A stretch of 37,687 nt of DNA, from IMG/VR virus record IMGVR_UViG_3300032116_000593, positions 1 to 37,687 of that record; one strand, written 5' to 3'. Of the stretch, positions 9,179-17,074 are shown one piece after another. A program made the position numbers and the translations under genes. Source of the DNA: a virus. Numbering within the stretch: the stretch's first letter is position 1; every line of letters starts with the position of its first letter. The notes below the pieces were generated by a model. It ran no database searches, had not been told where the DNA came from, and worked only from the letters and a program-made list of their open reading frames with translations.

Positions 9179-9437
9179 CTGTATCCTCAATTACTTTGTT
9201 TAATAGTGGAAATACTTCGTCTAACTTCTCAGACGCTACGGTTAAATGGTATTCATCGCATTTGTTTTTTAGCTGATACCATAAACTAACTATTTCCAAG
9301 AATCCCTCTTCTTTATTTTCTAAAACTTTGACTTTAGACTTAGCAAATAGTCTAGATACCCAGTATGGAATATCTACGAAGTTAGTTGCTAATATAAGCA
9401 AAGCAATTACAATTAACCAAACATTCCACGATTCCAT
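9162..9437 (-). CDS. Small membrane protein with helical soluble tail
   Basis: 91 residues. The hydrophobic segment VWLIVIALLILATNFV at about residues 6-21 is followed by a soluble helical domain (residues 35-91). Size and topology resemble an inner-membrane spanin or holin accessory, and a lipoprotein gene lies four bases upstream, but no spanin-like proline-rich linker is evident here. Unknown function. Confidence 0.6.
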   Translation of the reverse strand: MESWNVWLIVIALLILATNFVDIPYWVSRLFAKSKVKVLENKEEGFLEIVSLWYQLKNKCDEYHLTVASEKLDEVFPLLNKVIEDTDGKVS

Positions 9438-9441
9438 CTTA

Positions 9442-9747
9442 TTACCTCTTTAAATTAGTGGTCTTTGCATGAAATGGGCATACTGTTTTATGACCATCTC
9501 CTTGAACAATTATTCCCGTGCCTTTGCAAACGCATTTTGCGGGATCTGGATCAGTATCCACAGCTGGCTGTGGCTTTGGATCTACTTTGAAAACCTCTTT
9601 TTCTGCATTGTCAAAAGACACCTTACACTTCTCTTGCCACTCCGTTACGTAAGAAGAGTACATATTTGTTATATCTTCTGGATTGACAGAAAACATATTA
9701 TTTGAACATCCAGTTAATAATAATGTTAATAGTATGTATTTTTTCAT
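9442..9747 (-). CDS. Lipoprotein with CxCxGTG...GDGH...CP motif
   Basis: 101 residues. MKKYILLTLLLTGCSNN is a clear type II signal peptide with lipobox LTGC, so Cys14 should be lipidated. After a Pro/Asp-rich linker (DPKPQPAVDTDPDP) comes CVCKGTGIIVQGDGHKTVCP, a compact cysteine/histidine motif like half of a DnaJ-type zinc finger. The protein probably sits in the outer membrane facing the periplasm. It starts a cluster of four envelope genes downstream of the protease modules. It might be an outer-membrane spanin partner or a superinfection factor; neither is shown. Confidence 0.7.
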   Translation of the reverse strand: MKKYILLTLLLTGCSNNMFSVNPEDITNMYSSYVTEWQEKCKVSFDNAEKEVFKVDPKPQPAVDTDPDPAKCVCKGTGIIVQGDGHKTVCPFHAKTTNLKR

Positions 9748-9759
9748 TTTAATATACCC

Positions 9760-11052
9760 TTAATATGAGTTAAAGCTTGAAAGATCGACTGTAGAGATAG
9801 TGTGTGAATCGCCCCAAGCCGTAATTTGGTTTTTGATTTGTTGTATGATTGAATAATATGGATATTCATCTTGATGTCTTATTAGGCAGTATCCGAATTC
9901 TGGACCAGTGTGATTTGATAAAAATACAGCACTGCCATTGATAATGAGATAAATTGGACTACCAGAGTCTCCAGCTACGGCTGATGGGGCATATTGAGAA
10001 TAAGACGCATAAGCAGTTGAACTTTTTTGATAAAAAGAATCATCTCTATTAATAGATATCAATCTCAATCTAGCTACATTGTTTTGATCTATCCATACTG
10101 CTGGTATACTCAAATCTCCATCTCCACTAACGCAATTGCAATTATCACCAATTCTTTGATTTGGAAAGTATGAAGAAAAATTACTTGGTAGTATCTTGGC
10201 TGGAGATATCACACTAGGAACATCTGATGACAATCTTATCAATCTTTTATCTCCAGAGATACTATTGCTAACATTGACTACAGTTCCTATGTAGATTGGT
10301 TCTTTTTGATTGGTAGCCGCAGATTTTTCAGCAAAATGTATTTGAGATCCAACAGATGGAAAATAATTTGAATGTGATGTGAATATCATATGTTTTCTTG
10401 TCAATAAGCACCCTCCCATTCCAAATCCACCGCTAGTATTCCATACTCCCTTGCTAGTAAAATCAATATCATTTACCCAGCAATTAGAATTTCTTATATA
10501 TTCCTGAGTAGCAGGATTTTGAGTAGAAAAAATTGGAAGAGATGGATTGTTATTTAATCTGCTAAGAATTTGAACTAAATGTTGAGCCAAAGATCCTGTT
10601 GCATAATTAGTAAATGAATAAGCATAAGAACTATTTGTTGAAAAAGATTGTACGTTTAGTATTCTTTTGACACCTAAACTATTCGTTGCCACTATTTTAG
10701 CCATACCATCTGATACATAATTACAAACCCATAAGGTATCAGAGGTCTTTACTAAACTTATTGATGAGGAATCTGTAGTAAGGCTTATAGTAGATGCGGT
10801 GTTATTTATGTTTTTTTCTGTAATATTCAACAAATATTTACTTTTAAATGAAGCAGATGCTTTATAGGAATAAACCCTATCTTTAAAAGTCTGCGAACCC
10901 GAACTATTTCCAGCTAACTCTACGAGATCACTTGTTATATCAATATTATATGGAATTTCTGATATTTTTGTCTTGTTAAATCTACGAGAATTGAAATTCG
11001 TAGTTGGTGATCCACAATTAATTGGATAATTTTTTGCTGGTAATAAAGTCAT
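9760..11052 (-). CDS. Trypsin-fold serine protease, module copy A
   Basis: 430 residues. The N-terminal 180 form a Ser/Thr-rich, beta-like region beginning AKNYPINCGS; the C-terminal part is a chymotrypsin-fold domain. The triad can be placed by comparison with the paralogue at 11754: His227 (MIFTSHS), Asp268 (SGDKRLIRL) and Ser363 (AGDSGSPIY). No signal peptide. The end (VDLSSFNSY) also matches the paralogue. It overlaps the fibre gene by four bases, so fibre and protease are translationally paired. Likely a virion-associated protease acting on host surface or virion proteins; that role is inferred. Confidence 0.78.
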   Translation of the reverse strand: MTLLPAKNYPINCGSPTTNFNSRRFNKTKISEIPYNIDITSDLVELAGNSSGSQTFKDRVYSYKASASFKSKYLLNITEKNINNTASTISLTTDSSSISLVKTSDTLWVCNYVSDGMAKIVATNSLGVKRILNVQSFSTNSSYAYSFTNYATGSLAQHLVQILSRLNNNPSLPIFSTQNPATQEYIRNSNCWVNDIDFTSKGVWNTSGGFGMGGCLLTRKHMIFTSHSNYFPSVGSQIHFAEKSAATNQKEPIYIGTVVNVSNSISGDKRLIRLSSDVPSVISPAKILPSNFSSYFPNQRIGDNCNCVSGDGDLSIPAVWIDQNNVARLRLISINRDDSFYQKSSTAYASYSQYAPSAVAGDSGSPIYLIINGSAVFLSNHTGPEFGYCLIRHQDEYPYYSIIQQIKNQITAWGDSHTISTVDLSSFNSY

Positions 11053-11744
11053 ATAACTCTTCTTATCTTAATATATGCTATAGTTGCACCGGATTCTTGG
11101 TTATCATTCTGTTCTTTAAACACAAATAGCCCGGTACCAGAAGATACAGTAAACATGCCATTCACTTTTAATGTCTCGCTATCACTAGCAACATTACATG
11201 TTATATCACTATTTATTAAAGAAAAATGTTGTGCAGTGTTAGTCGTACTATCTATATATGTTAAAGTTCCTAACAGATTTTGTATGTTTGTAGATGAAGA
11301 AAATGAAAATGTTGCTGTACTATTTCCTTCTGAGTACAAACTAAAATTGGCATATATATCAAATTCCCAAACTGAATTTTGAGGACTAAGACTAATAGAA
11401 AACCAAGGTGTATTATTTCCGCCAGACAAGCCAGTAAATTTGTATGCTTTCGTTGGATAAGCTATTGGGATGCCACTATAAGTAGATTCATCCCCAACAT
11501 AAAGGATTTTATTTGTAGTATCCCAAACAGGCTCACCTTGTAATGGAATATATGATGCTACTTCAGACTCTGTTCCCCTATTAAACTGTAAATTAGCTGG
11601 TTGATTCAATAACGAACTTCTCAATATATTGGCTGATATTTTTTTTGTTATTGCAACACCGCTTGGATCATCTACCATTAATAGTAGATCATCATCTGTA
11701 ATGGCTACGCCAGATGGCAGTTGAGTTATTTTTACTACTGGCAT
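11049..11744 (-). CDS. Short tail-fibre-like protein, module copy A
   Basis: 231 residues. The first 85 resemble the N-terminal domain of Mtd-type phage receptor-binding proteins: KITQLPSGVAITDDDLLLMV, then LQFNRGTESEVASYIPLQGE and KILYVGD. The remainder is a beta-rich domain with the look of a fibre head. The N-terminal part is clearly paralogous to the protein at 12964, while the C-terminal parts are unrelated. This is typical of fibres that share an attachment domain and differ in receptor binding. Confidence 0.75.
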   Translation of the reverse strand: MPVVKITQLPSGVAITDDDLLLMVDDPSGVAITKKISANILRSSLLNQPANLQFNRGTESEVASYIPLQGEPVWDTTNKILYVGDESTYSGIPIAYPTKAYKFTGLSGGNNTPWFSISLSPQNSVWEFDIYANFSLYSEGNSTATFSFSSSTNIQNLLGTLTYIDSTTNTAQHFSLINSDITCNVASDSETLKVNGMFTVSSGTGLFVFKEQNDNQESGATIAYIKIRRVI

Positions 11745-11753
11745 ATATATCTC

Positions 11754-12962
11754 CTAATAAGAAGTAAAAGAGGATAAGGATATTTCTGTTAATTGATATC
11801 CACCACCAAGCTGTTGCATCATTTGATTTATTGCATCTTTTTGTAATGACGTAAAACTTCCAGATCCTCCTATTCCCCAAGTTGTTACAAATATAAGCAC
11901 TAGTTCGTTGTTTATCAATAGAAATGCTGGACTACCAGAATCGCCAGCATATAATTCTCTAAAAAATGGTCTACGTATAGAAGTTAATTCTTGACCTATA
12001 CATTTTGCTATAGAAGATAATTGGTATAAGTTTGTTATACTAATATATTCTGACTGATCTATTATTATAACTGGTATTTCTATTCCACGTTTAATACTTG
12101 GTAGATATTTTCCAAAGTCAATTGGAAGAATTTTTGTAAATGAAATAGTATTTGGAAGATCTGAATCTAACAAAGCAATTTGTATGTCATTTGACTTACT
12201 TGTAGAATTATAATTTGGGTGAGTAATAACACCTGTGATAGTTCTAGTTATTGATACATTATTATTTGTTACAAATCTTATAGTTGATCCACTTGCAATA
12301 GGATAGTGGGCAGCAAACATTACATGCCTAGGGCTTATCAAAACGCCTGCCCTATTTGTTATTCCGTAGGAATTCCATGGGCTGATGCATGTAAAATCAA
12401 CATTTTTAAATACAAAAGAAGAATTTCTAGTGTAAATATTATTTGCATGATTTTGAATAGAGTATACTTGCTGTGAAGAGGTTGGTGATATTCCAGATAT
12501 TTTTAAGTCTACTTGATCTGTTATATGACTTGATAAACTATTATTCACAAAAGACAAAAAGGTATCTTGATTTGATGTACTACCAATTGGAGAATATTGT
12601 ATATTGATATTAACATATTGATTAGATCCATCATCAAAAGATAGTTCTAGTGTATCATTCCCTACTGATATTCCAGAACATTGCAGATTATTAATAAGAA
12701 CATTATTTGAATAGCTTTTTATAGATATTATTTTTTTATTAGATGATTCAAAGATAAAATCTCTGATTCCAGATGAACTAGATACTCTATATATATTTGT
12801 ATCTTTGTCAACTATAGAACCCGAAGATGATGGCGAAATGGGCCTAAAATAACTATTGTATTCCAACTTTGAAGATAAATTGGGTTTACTAAATGTCCAA
12901 GATGGAGGATTATTAGTAGATCCACAGTTTATCGGAACGCCTTTTGCTTGTAAAATAGACAT
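11754..12962 (-). CDS. Trypsin-fold serine protease, module copy B
   Basis: 402 residues from the ATG at 12962, just after the stop of the upstream fibre gene; an in-frame TTG at 12983 is the alternative. Triad: His219 (SPRHVMFAAHY), Asp259 (SNDIQIALLD) and Ser342 (AGDSGSPAF). The N-terminal region starts AKGVPINCGS and the C-terminus ends ISLSSFTSY, both matching copy A at 9760, so the two are tandem paralogues. The preceding 190 residues are beta-like and low in charge, as in virion proteins. No signal peptide, consistent with delivery on the particle. Confidence 0.8.
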   Translation of the reverse strand: MSILQAKGVPINCGSTNNPPSWTFSKPNLSSKLEYNSYFRPISPSSSGSIVDKDTNIYRVSSSSGIRDFIFESSNKKIISIKSYSNNVLINNLQCSGISVGNDTLELSFDDGSNQYVNINIQYSPIGSTSNQDTFLSFVNNSLSSHITDQVDLKISGISPTSSQQVYSIQNHANNIYTRNSSFVFKNVDFTCISPWNSYGITNRAGVLISPRHVMFAAHYPIASGSTIRFVTNNNVSITRTITGVITHPNYNSTSKSNDIQIALLDSDLPNTISFTKILPIDFGKYLPSIKRGIEIPVIIIDQSEYISITNLYQLSSIAKCIGQELTSIRRPFFRELYAGDSGSPAFLLINNELVLIFVTTWGIGGSGSFTSLQKDAINQMMQQLGGGYQLTEISLSSFTSY

Positions 12963-12963
12963 A

Positions 12964-14292
12964 TTATGTAGTTGTTGTATCAACGATGTAGTTTTTGGCA
13001 GTTGCTATACTAGTATTATGTGTGCTAATACCCGGATTCCCATATACATAAATAGTTTTTGATGTTGCCGCCGTTGGTAAAAGATTGTAAATATTATTTA
13101 ACTGTGCCGCTGAAAATTGACAATTCTTGAATGAAAAATTTCCATATGAATTGTTAAAATTTATTTGAGAAAGATTTGTACATCCATCTAAAACAAATGT
13201 ATTAGATGATATGATTGATGGAGAAAAAGTAATTGATTGAAGTGATGTTGAATTTGTCAAGTCTAAGTTATTTATCTTGTTATTACTAAAGTTTAAAGAT
13301 GTTGTTTTTGCATTCGTAAATACTAACCAAGCTAAATTAATATTGCTAGATAAATCTATAGAAGACAGATTACTATCACCAATGAACAAACTTGATAAGT
13401 TAATGCAATTTTTAAGATTTAGTTTTGATAATGATGAATTGGAACTAAGATATGCTGTTGTTAAACCAGAAGCATTAGAAAAGTCTGCCCATTGTAGATT
13501 ACTATTTGCGTTTACATTGCAGTATTTTGCCGTTGGACTTTTAATCCATTCTAAATTTGGTAATAAATTTGCAGTAATATCTACTCCGCTCACGTTATTT
13601 TTTAAGTGAATATACTTCAAAGTATCATCACTATTAATAGATACGCCTGTTAAGGATGTCATTTCTTCAAAGTTAATCTCAAAATTTTTAGAACTAGCAC
13701 TACTGGAAAAGTTTATTATGTTACCAGACTGAGCAGCATTACCAGATGAGCAACTCCAATAGTACAATTCTTTTATTGAATTTTTAGCATATATTCCCGT
13801 ATTCGAAGCATTAAGGGTAATTGAGGCTGTTATAGAACTGTTTGGATTTCCATTTCCAAAAACTCTAACATCACCACTTGGTGTTTGTACAGCTAAATAT
13901 CCAGTTGATGTATTAAATGTTGCTGAGTGTGATGATGAACTACTATTGCTTTTTATTCTCATCATGCCACTGGGAATACATAATGGGCTTGGATATATTG
14001 GGCCAGTGTATACTGGATATCCACCTTGAGTATATCCATCTCCTATGTATAGATTAGATTTATTTGTAGAAAATACCGGTTCACCAAGAGAAGGAATGAC
14101 TGATAATAATTCAGATTCAAGCCCCTGTCTGAGCTGTAATGCCGCTGGCTGGCTTAATAAAGAATTTCTTAGTAAACTTGCAGATATTCTTTTTGTTATG
14201 GCATTGCCATTTGGGTCATCTAATATCAGCAATAAATCATCGTCAGTAACAGATGATCCAGACGGTAATTGATTAATTCTTACTATACCCAT
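12964..14292 (-). CDS. Tail-fibre-like protein with leucine-rich repeats, module copy B
   Basis: 442 residues. Residues 1-90 repeat the attachment domain of copy A (INQLPSGSSVTDDDLLLILD; LQLRQGLESEL; SNLYIGDG). From about residue 200 onward there is a leucine-rich repeat run with a period of roughly 20-22 residues, for example NLSSLFIGDSNLSSIDLSSN then NLAWLVFTNAKTTSLNFSNN. The C-terminus is Thr-rich. LRR domains bind proteins or glycans, so this could be the receptor-binding end. The downstream protease starts two bases beyond its stop. Confidence 0.78.
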   Translation of the reverse strand: MGIVRINQLPSGSSVTDDDLLLILDDPNGNAITKRISASLLRNSLLSQPAALQLRQGLESELLSVIPSLGEPVFSTNKSNLYIGDGYTQGGYPVYTGPIYPSPLCIPSGMMRIKSNSSSSSHSATFNTSTGYLAVQTPSGDVRVFGNGNPNSSITASITLNASNTGIYAKNSIKELYYWSCSSGNAAQSGNIINFSSSASSKNFEINFEEMTSLTGVSINSDDTLKYIHLKNNVSGVDITANLLPNLEWIKSPTAKYCNVNANSNLQWADFSNASGLTTAYLSSNSSLSKLNLKNCINLSSLFIGDSNLSSIDLSSNINLAWLVFTNAKTTSLNFSNNKINNLDLTNSTSLQSITFSPSIISSNTFVLDGCTNLSQINFNNSYGNFSFKNCQFSAAQLNNIYNLLPTAATSKTIYVYGNPGISTHNTSIATAKNYIVDTTTT

Positions 14293-14293
14293 G

Positions 14294-14542
14294 TTAAACT
14301 CCTAATATACCAGAAGTTCCGGTTGTGTAATAGGTAACATCATCAAATCTATCTTTTAATCTGGTTTCATTAGCAGTATAAGAGTAAGATTTTTCATATT
14401 CAAATGGGCTAATTAATGCTTGATAACTTCCACTTCCGCTGACAGGCTTACCAAACCAGCAATAAACTACTGCTGAACCATTTTGAATTGTTTCTCTGCT
14501 AGATACTACGTTAGTAATTACATCTGTTGTTGTTATAGCCAT
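14294..14542 (-). CDS. Small probable virion protein
   Basis: 82 residues, beta-like and rich in Ser/Thr/Tyr, starting MAITTTDVITNVV, with no membrane segment. It directly precedes the LRR fibre gene (stop and next start almost touch) and follows the papain-like peptidase. The composition resembles the other small putative structural proteins of the window. No family recognised; a structural role is inferred from position. Confidence 0.6.
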   Translation of the reverse strand: MAITTTDVITNVVSSRETIQNGSAVVYCWFGKPVSGSGSYQALISPFEYEKSYSYTANETRLKDRFDDVTYYTTGTSGILGV

Positions 14543-14554
14543 TTTAGCCCCTTA

Positions 14555-15472
14555 TTAAAATATGTCTTTTAGTGTCCAAGTTACTTTTCTTGGAGGAAAT
14601 CCGTCTACATCACTATATACCCAAGAGCCATTTTGTGCAAGCATTTCTGCCGCATCTCTTTCTCTGATCCAAAAACTGCCATCGGGTTGATCTAAACGTT
14701 TTTCACCATTGTTCCAAACTCCCCAAGAGTTTTGGACTAAGAATAGTGTTTCATCGTATATTTCATGAGTATCATCCATGGCTATCCAAGCCATAGCGTG
14801 TCCCCATGATCCAGAACGTGCTGCTATACCATATTTGTCTCTTCTAGAACTAAATCCAGAATTGCTACAAACACTAATAGAATAACCATTAAATAATGCA
14901 TCTCTAGCTTGATCAATTGTATTGATTAAGCTTATAGTCTTGACTTGATTTTTTTGTGCATATTTAACTAGGTCTGCTGGTACTCCAGAGCGTCCCCATT
15001 TTCCGCCAATTGCACTATATTCTGAGAGGTCATATTCGCCATACTTCTTACGAAGTAAAATACCACCAGTTTCATGAACGAAACGTGCAGCACCGCCGCA
15101 TGTCATGCCCTCGCCACCGTGACCGCGTGAGCCATAGATGCCTTCCGTGGCACCACGGGCTACGAATTCTTCTCGTTCTCCACCTATGATTTCACAAGTG
15201 CGTGTAATATCTACGCTATTTCGCGTTGCGTGTGAAACACAGTCACCTTGAACCTGTCTTTCCGATGGTCCAAATGTGGGATCAAACTTGAGTAAGGACT
15301 TGAAGGGTAGTGCTAATTTTCCTTTGCCACTTCCAGAAAGATCATAAGCTGCCACACCAAACAATGGATGTGGCAGTTCTCCTAAGAGTTTATCTAACTC
15401 TTTTGCATCACAATATGATCCTACAAAGCCCTCTTTATAAGCTTTTAATAAGTCTTTAGGTGTTTTAAACAT
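14555..15472 (-). CDS. Papain-like (clan CA) cysteine peptidase
   Basis: 305 residues. A papain-type catalytic set is visible in order: Gln73/Gln75 and Cys78 (QVQGDCVSHA), His225 (WGHAMAWIA) and Asn248 (LVQNSWGVW), where NSWG is diagnostic for the C1 family. The 60-residue N-terminal part has no signal peptide. Possible roles are processing of virion proteins, modification of host proteins, or cell-wall peptide cleavage; the sequence does not decide. It follows a two-helix membrane protein gene and a membrane PAS protein gene by a few bases, so the three should be co-expressed. Confidence 0.85.
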   Translation of the reverse strand: MFKTPKDLLKAYKEGFVGSYCDAKELDKLLGELPHPLFGVAAYDLSGSGKGKLALPFKSLLKFDPTFGPSERQVQGDCVSHATRNSVDITRTCEIIGGEREEFVARGATEGIYGSRGHGGEGMTCGGAARFVHETGGILLRKKYGEYDLSEYSAIGGKWGRSGVPADLVKYAQKNQVKTISLINTIDQARDALFNGYSISVCSNSGFSSRRDKYGIAARSGSWGHAMAWIAMDDTHEIYDETLFLVQNSWGVWNNGEKRLDQPDGSFWIRERDAAEMLAQNGSWVYSDVDGFPPRKVTWTLKDIF

Positions 15473-15477
15473 TGTAA

Positions 15478-15702
15478 TTACTTCACTGTGTTATCTTTGG
15501 CCCACTTAACGACGGTGTTAATTACCACTACGGTAACTGGGACAATTAACGCTGTCATGCTGCCAAGATCTAATTTAGTTAGATTTTCACCGACATATGT
15601 TAACAATGCTGCTAAACCAACTAAGGCTGCATTTTTGCCAACTGAAATTAAATCAGTTGTGTTTAATGAAAATGATTTTGAACCTACTTTTACGTCTAAC
15701 AT
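15478..15702 (-). CDS. Two-helix membrane protein, holin candidate
   Basis: 74 residues: a polar N-terminus of about 20 residues (SFSLNTTDL), hydrophobic segments AALVGLAALLTYVG and MTALIVPVTVVVINTVV, and a short basic tail (KWAKDNTVK). Size and two-helix topology fit class II holins, and its place between a peptidase and a membrane sensor-like gene is compatible with a lysis or envelope role. Small two-helix proteins are common in phages with other functions, so holin is a suggestion only. Confidence 0.65.
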   Translation of the reverse strand: MLDVKVGSKSFSLNTTDLISVGKNAALVGLAALLTYVGENLTKLDLGSMTALIVPVTVVVINTVVKWAKDNTVK

Positions 15703-15704
15703 TT

Positions 15705-16298
15705 TTATATCTCCTTGAGTTGAGAAATGCTTACTAAAAATCCTCCATGCTCTTTTTCGTTAATCCTATATGGAAATCCCGTCATTTTGACTGTCTTACC
15801 ATCTATTGTTTTAACTGTTTTGACTAGCTTTCTATTCATCTTTAAGCAAGATTTCAGTTCATCAAAAAGATCAATCCTATCGTCTTCTACTACATAATTT
15901 AACCAATCGAAACCCTCTACACTACTGATAACATCTTGTGTTAATTCATAGAAGTTGTTATTGGTCCAAGTTAGTCTACCGTGATCATCTGTTTCAAACA
16001 AAGCTACATCATTGTAATGAAGTGCGGCTTTTGTTCTTTGTTCTATTACTTTTTGTCGTTTTTCCATTCTATTAATAGTGGATCGTAAGTCTACAATAGC
16101 ATCTTTTAGGCTATTTCCACCATTAGTTGTTAATTCTTTTTTGATTGTTTCTAGCGATTTACCAAGCTCTTCCTGTCCTTTTACGAAGTTTAGCGTAGGC
16201 TTGATTGCTTTTACCCACATTATGCTAAAAAATGTTCCTAAACCACCAACAATACTGAATATAAAGGTGATATGTTCTGGATTTTTTATGTCTAGCAT
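15705..16298 (-). CDS. Membrane-anchored PAS-domain protein
   Basis: 197 residues. An N-terminal membrane helix (ITFIFSIVGGLGTFFSIMWV, residues 10-29) is followed by a helical, coiled-coil-like segment (residues 35-90) and a PAS domain over about residues 95-197: ALFETDDHGRLTWTNNNFYE, then VEDDRIDLF and a C-terminal beta part VKMTGFPYRINE...GGFLVSISQL. PAS domains sense ligands, redox state or light and mediate protein contacts. No kinase, cyclase or DNA-binding output domain follows, so the output must be through the membrane or a partner. The ATG at 16298 has GGAGG upstream. Phage proteins with this architecture are rarely discussed. Confidence 0.8.
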   Translation of the reverse strand: MLDIKNPEHITFIFSIVGGLGTFFSIMWVKAIKPTLNFVKGQEELGKSLETIKKELTTNGGNSLKDAIVDLRSTINRMEKRQKVIEQRTKAALHYNDVALFETDDHGRLTWTNNNFYELTQDVISSVEGFDWLNYVVEDDRIDLFDELKSCLKMNRKLVKTVKTIDGKTVKMTGFPYRINEKEHGGFLVSISQLKEI

Positions 16299-16326
16299 AT
16301 GTGCCTCCGTAGGAAAAAGAAGGATG

Positions 16327-16356
16327 TGGTGCCTTAAGATTTCTCAAAAGGCACCA
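16327..16356 (-). terminator. Hairpin after the 16379 gene, probable partial terminator
   Basis: A perfect 9-bp stem TGGTGCCTT / AAGGCACCA with a 12-base loop lies 23 bases beyond the stop of the 16379 structural gene. The minus-strand continuation, CATCCTTCTTTTTCC, has only a weak and displaced U tract. It would attenuate rather than fully stop transcription into the PAS operon, or stabilise the 3' end of the structural mRNA. Confidence 0.6.
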
Positions 16357-16378
16357 GTATTCATCCATAAATAACGAT

Positions 16379-16993
16379 TTATTCGTTACTATCTTTAGCC
16401 TTGTAGGCAACATTACGTGTTGGTAAAGCCGCTCCAAATCTGTAGGTAAGTTCACCGGGAACTGCTCTGCTTAAGGTAGCAGCATCGTCAACGGATGGAT
16501 AATTACCACTTGTTGAAGGATAAGTCACAGCTGTGCCAGCACCTGTTCCTCTTGTCAAACCGGGGAAATTGCCACTGGATGGAACTGCTAAAACATTAAA
16601 TGTCTTTGTAGCATATGTACCAACCTGTGTTGTTTTTAGGTTTTTATTAACAACAGACTCTGTAACACCGCCGGGGATAGTTAATAGAGTAGATGATGTT
16701 CCATTGATCTTACCAGCATTTGTATCGCCAGCCGCCATTAGTAAAAATTCACTACCAGCAGGTGGTGTATAAGCAAAAGTGCCAGCACTTTTTACTTTGG
16801 TGACACCATGAGGGTCATTGAAATTATTTGGGGCCGATGGAGTATCTTGTGTTACTACTGTACCATAGCCGGGAACATCGGCTAAATTATTGATAAGTGA
16901 TAGATCTGTTAGATTTTCACTAACAGCACCACCATTTAGAACGATACCGCCATCATTTCTTGTACCAGCACCAGAAACTGTTGTGGATGCCAT
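16379..16993 (-). CDS. Probable structural (virion) protein
   Basis: 204 residues, very rich in Gly, Ser, Thr, Ala and Val with few charged residues (MASTTVSGAGTRNDGG; VLAVPSSGNFPGLTRGTGAG), a composition typical of abundant virion or decoration proteins. No signal peptide. It has its own putative promoter (17053-17072) and a strong ribosome site (AAAGGAG), and a hairpin after its stop, all consistent with high late expression. Its codons look richer in C- and G-ending choices than the fibre genes. No family recognised. Confidence 0.7.
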   Translation of the reverse strand: MASTTVSGAGTRNDGGIVLNGGAVSENLTDLSLINNLADVPGYGTVVTQDTPSAPNNFNDPHGVTKVKSAGTFAYTPPAGSEFLLMAAGDTNAGKINGTSSTLLTIPGGVTESVVNKNLKTTQVGTYATKTFNVLAVPSSGNFPGLTRGTGAGTAVTYPSTSGNYPSVDDAATLSRAVPGELTYRFGAALPTRNVAYKAKDSNE

Positions 16994-17052
16994 AATATTC
17001 TCCTTTTAAATTAAGTTTTGCAAAATAATATGTCCGCATCCTTTAAAGTCCA

Positions 17053-17072
17053 GTTCCTAGTAATATATACAC
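17053..17072 (-). promoter_or_regulatory. Putative late promoter (GTGTATA type)
   Basis: The minus strand reads TGTGTATATATTACTAGG, beginning two bases after the stop of the sigma-factor gene and about 73 bases before the ATG of the 16379 gene. The same GTGTATA core lies upstream of the genes starting at 28811, 30305, 30991 and 32092. No sigma70 -35 box is evident. Proposed as a target of the phage sigma factor; unproven. Confidence 0.45.
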
Positions 17073-17074
17073 AT

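Noticed and set aside
9162-9747. Spanin pair (lipoprotein plus inner-membrane protein)
   Set aside because: Topology would fit, but the lipoprotein has a Cys/His zinc-like motif rather than a proline-rich o-spanin body, and the 91-residue protein lacks a convincing periplasmic coiled coil.
16225-16455. 76-codon minus-strand open frame across the 16299-16378 gap
   Set aside because: It overlaps two good genes in another frame and includes the hairpin at 16327-16356; no ribosome site.
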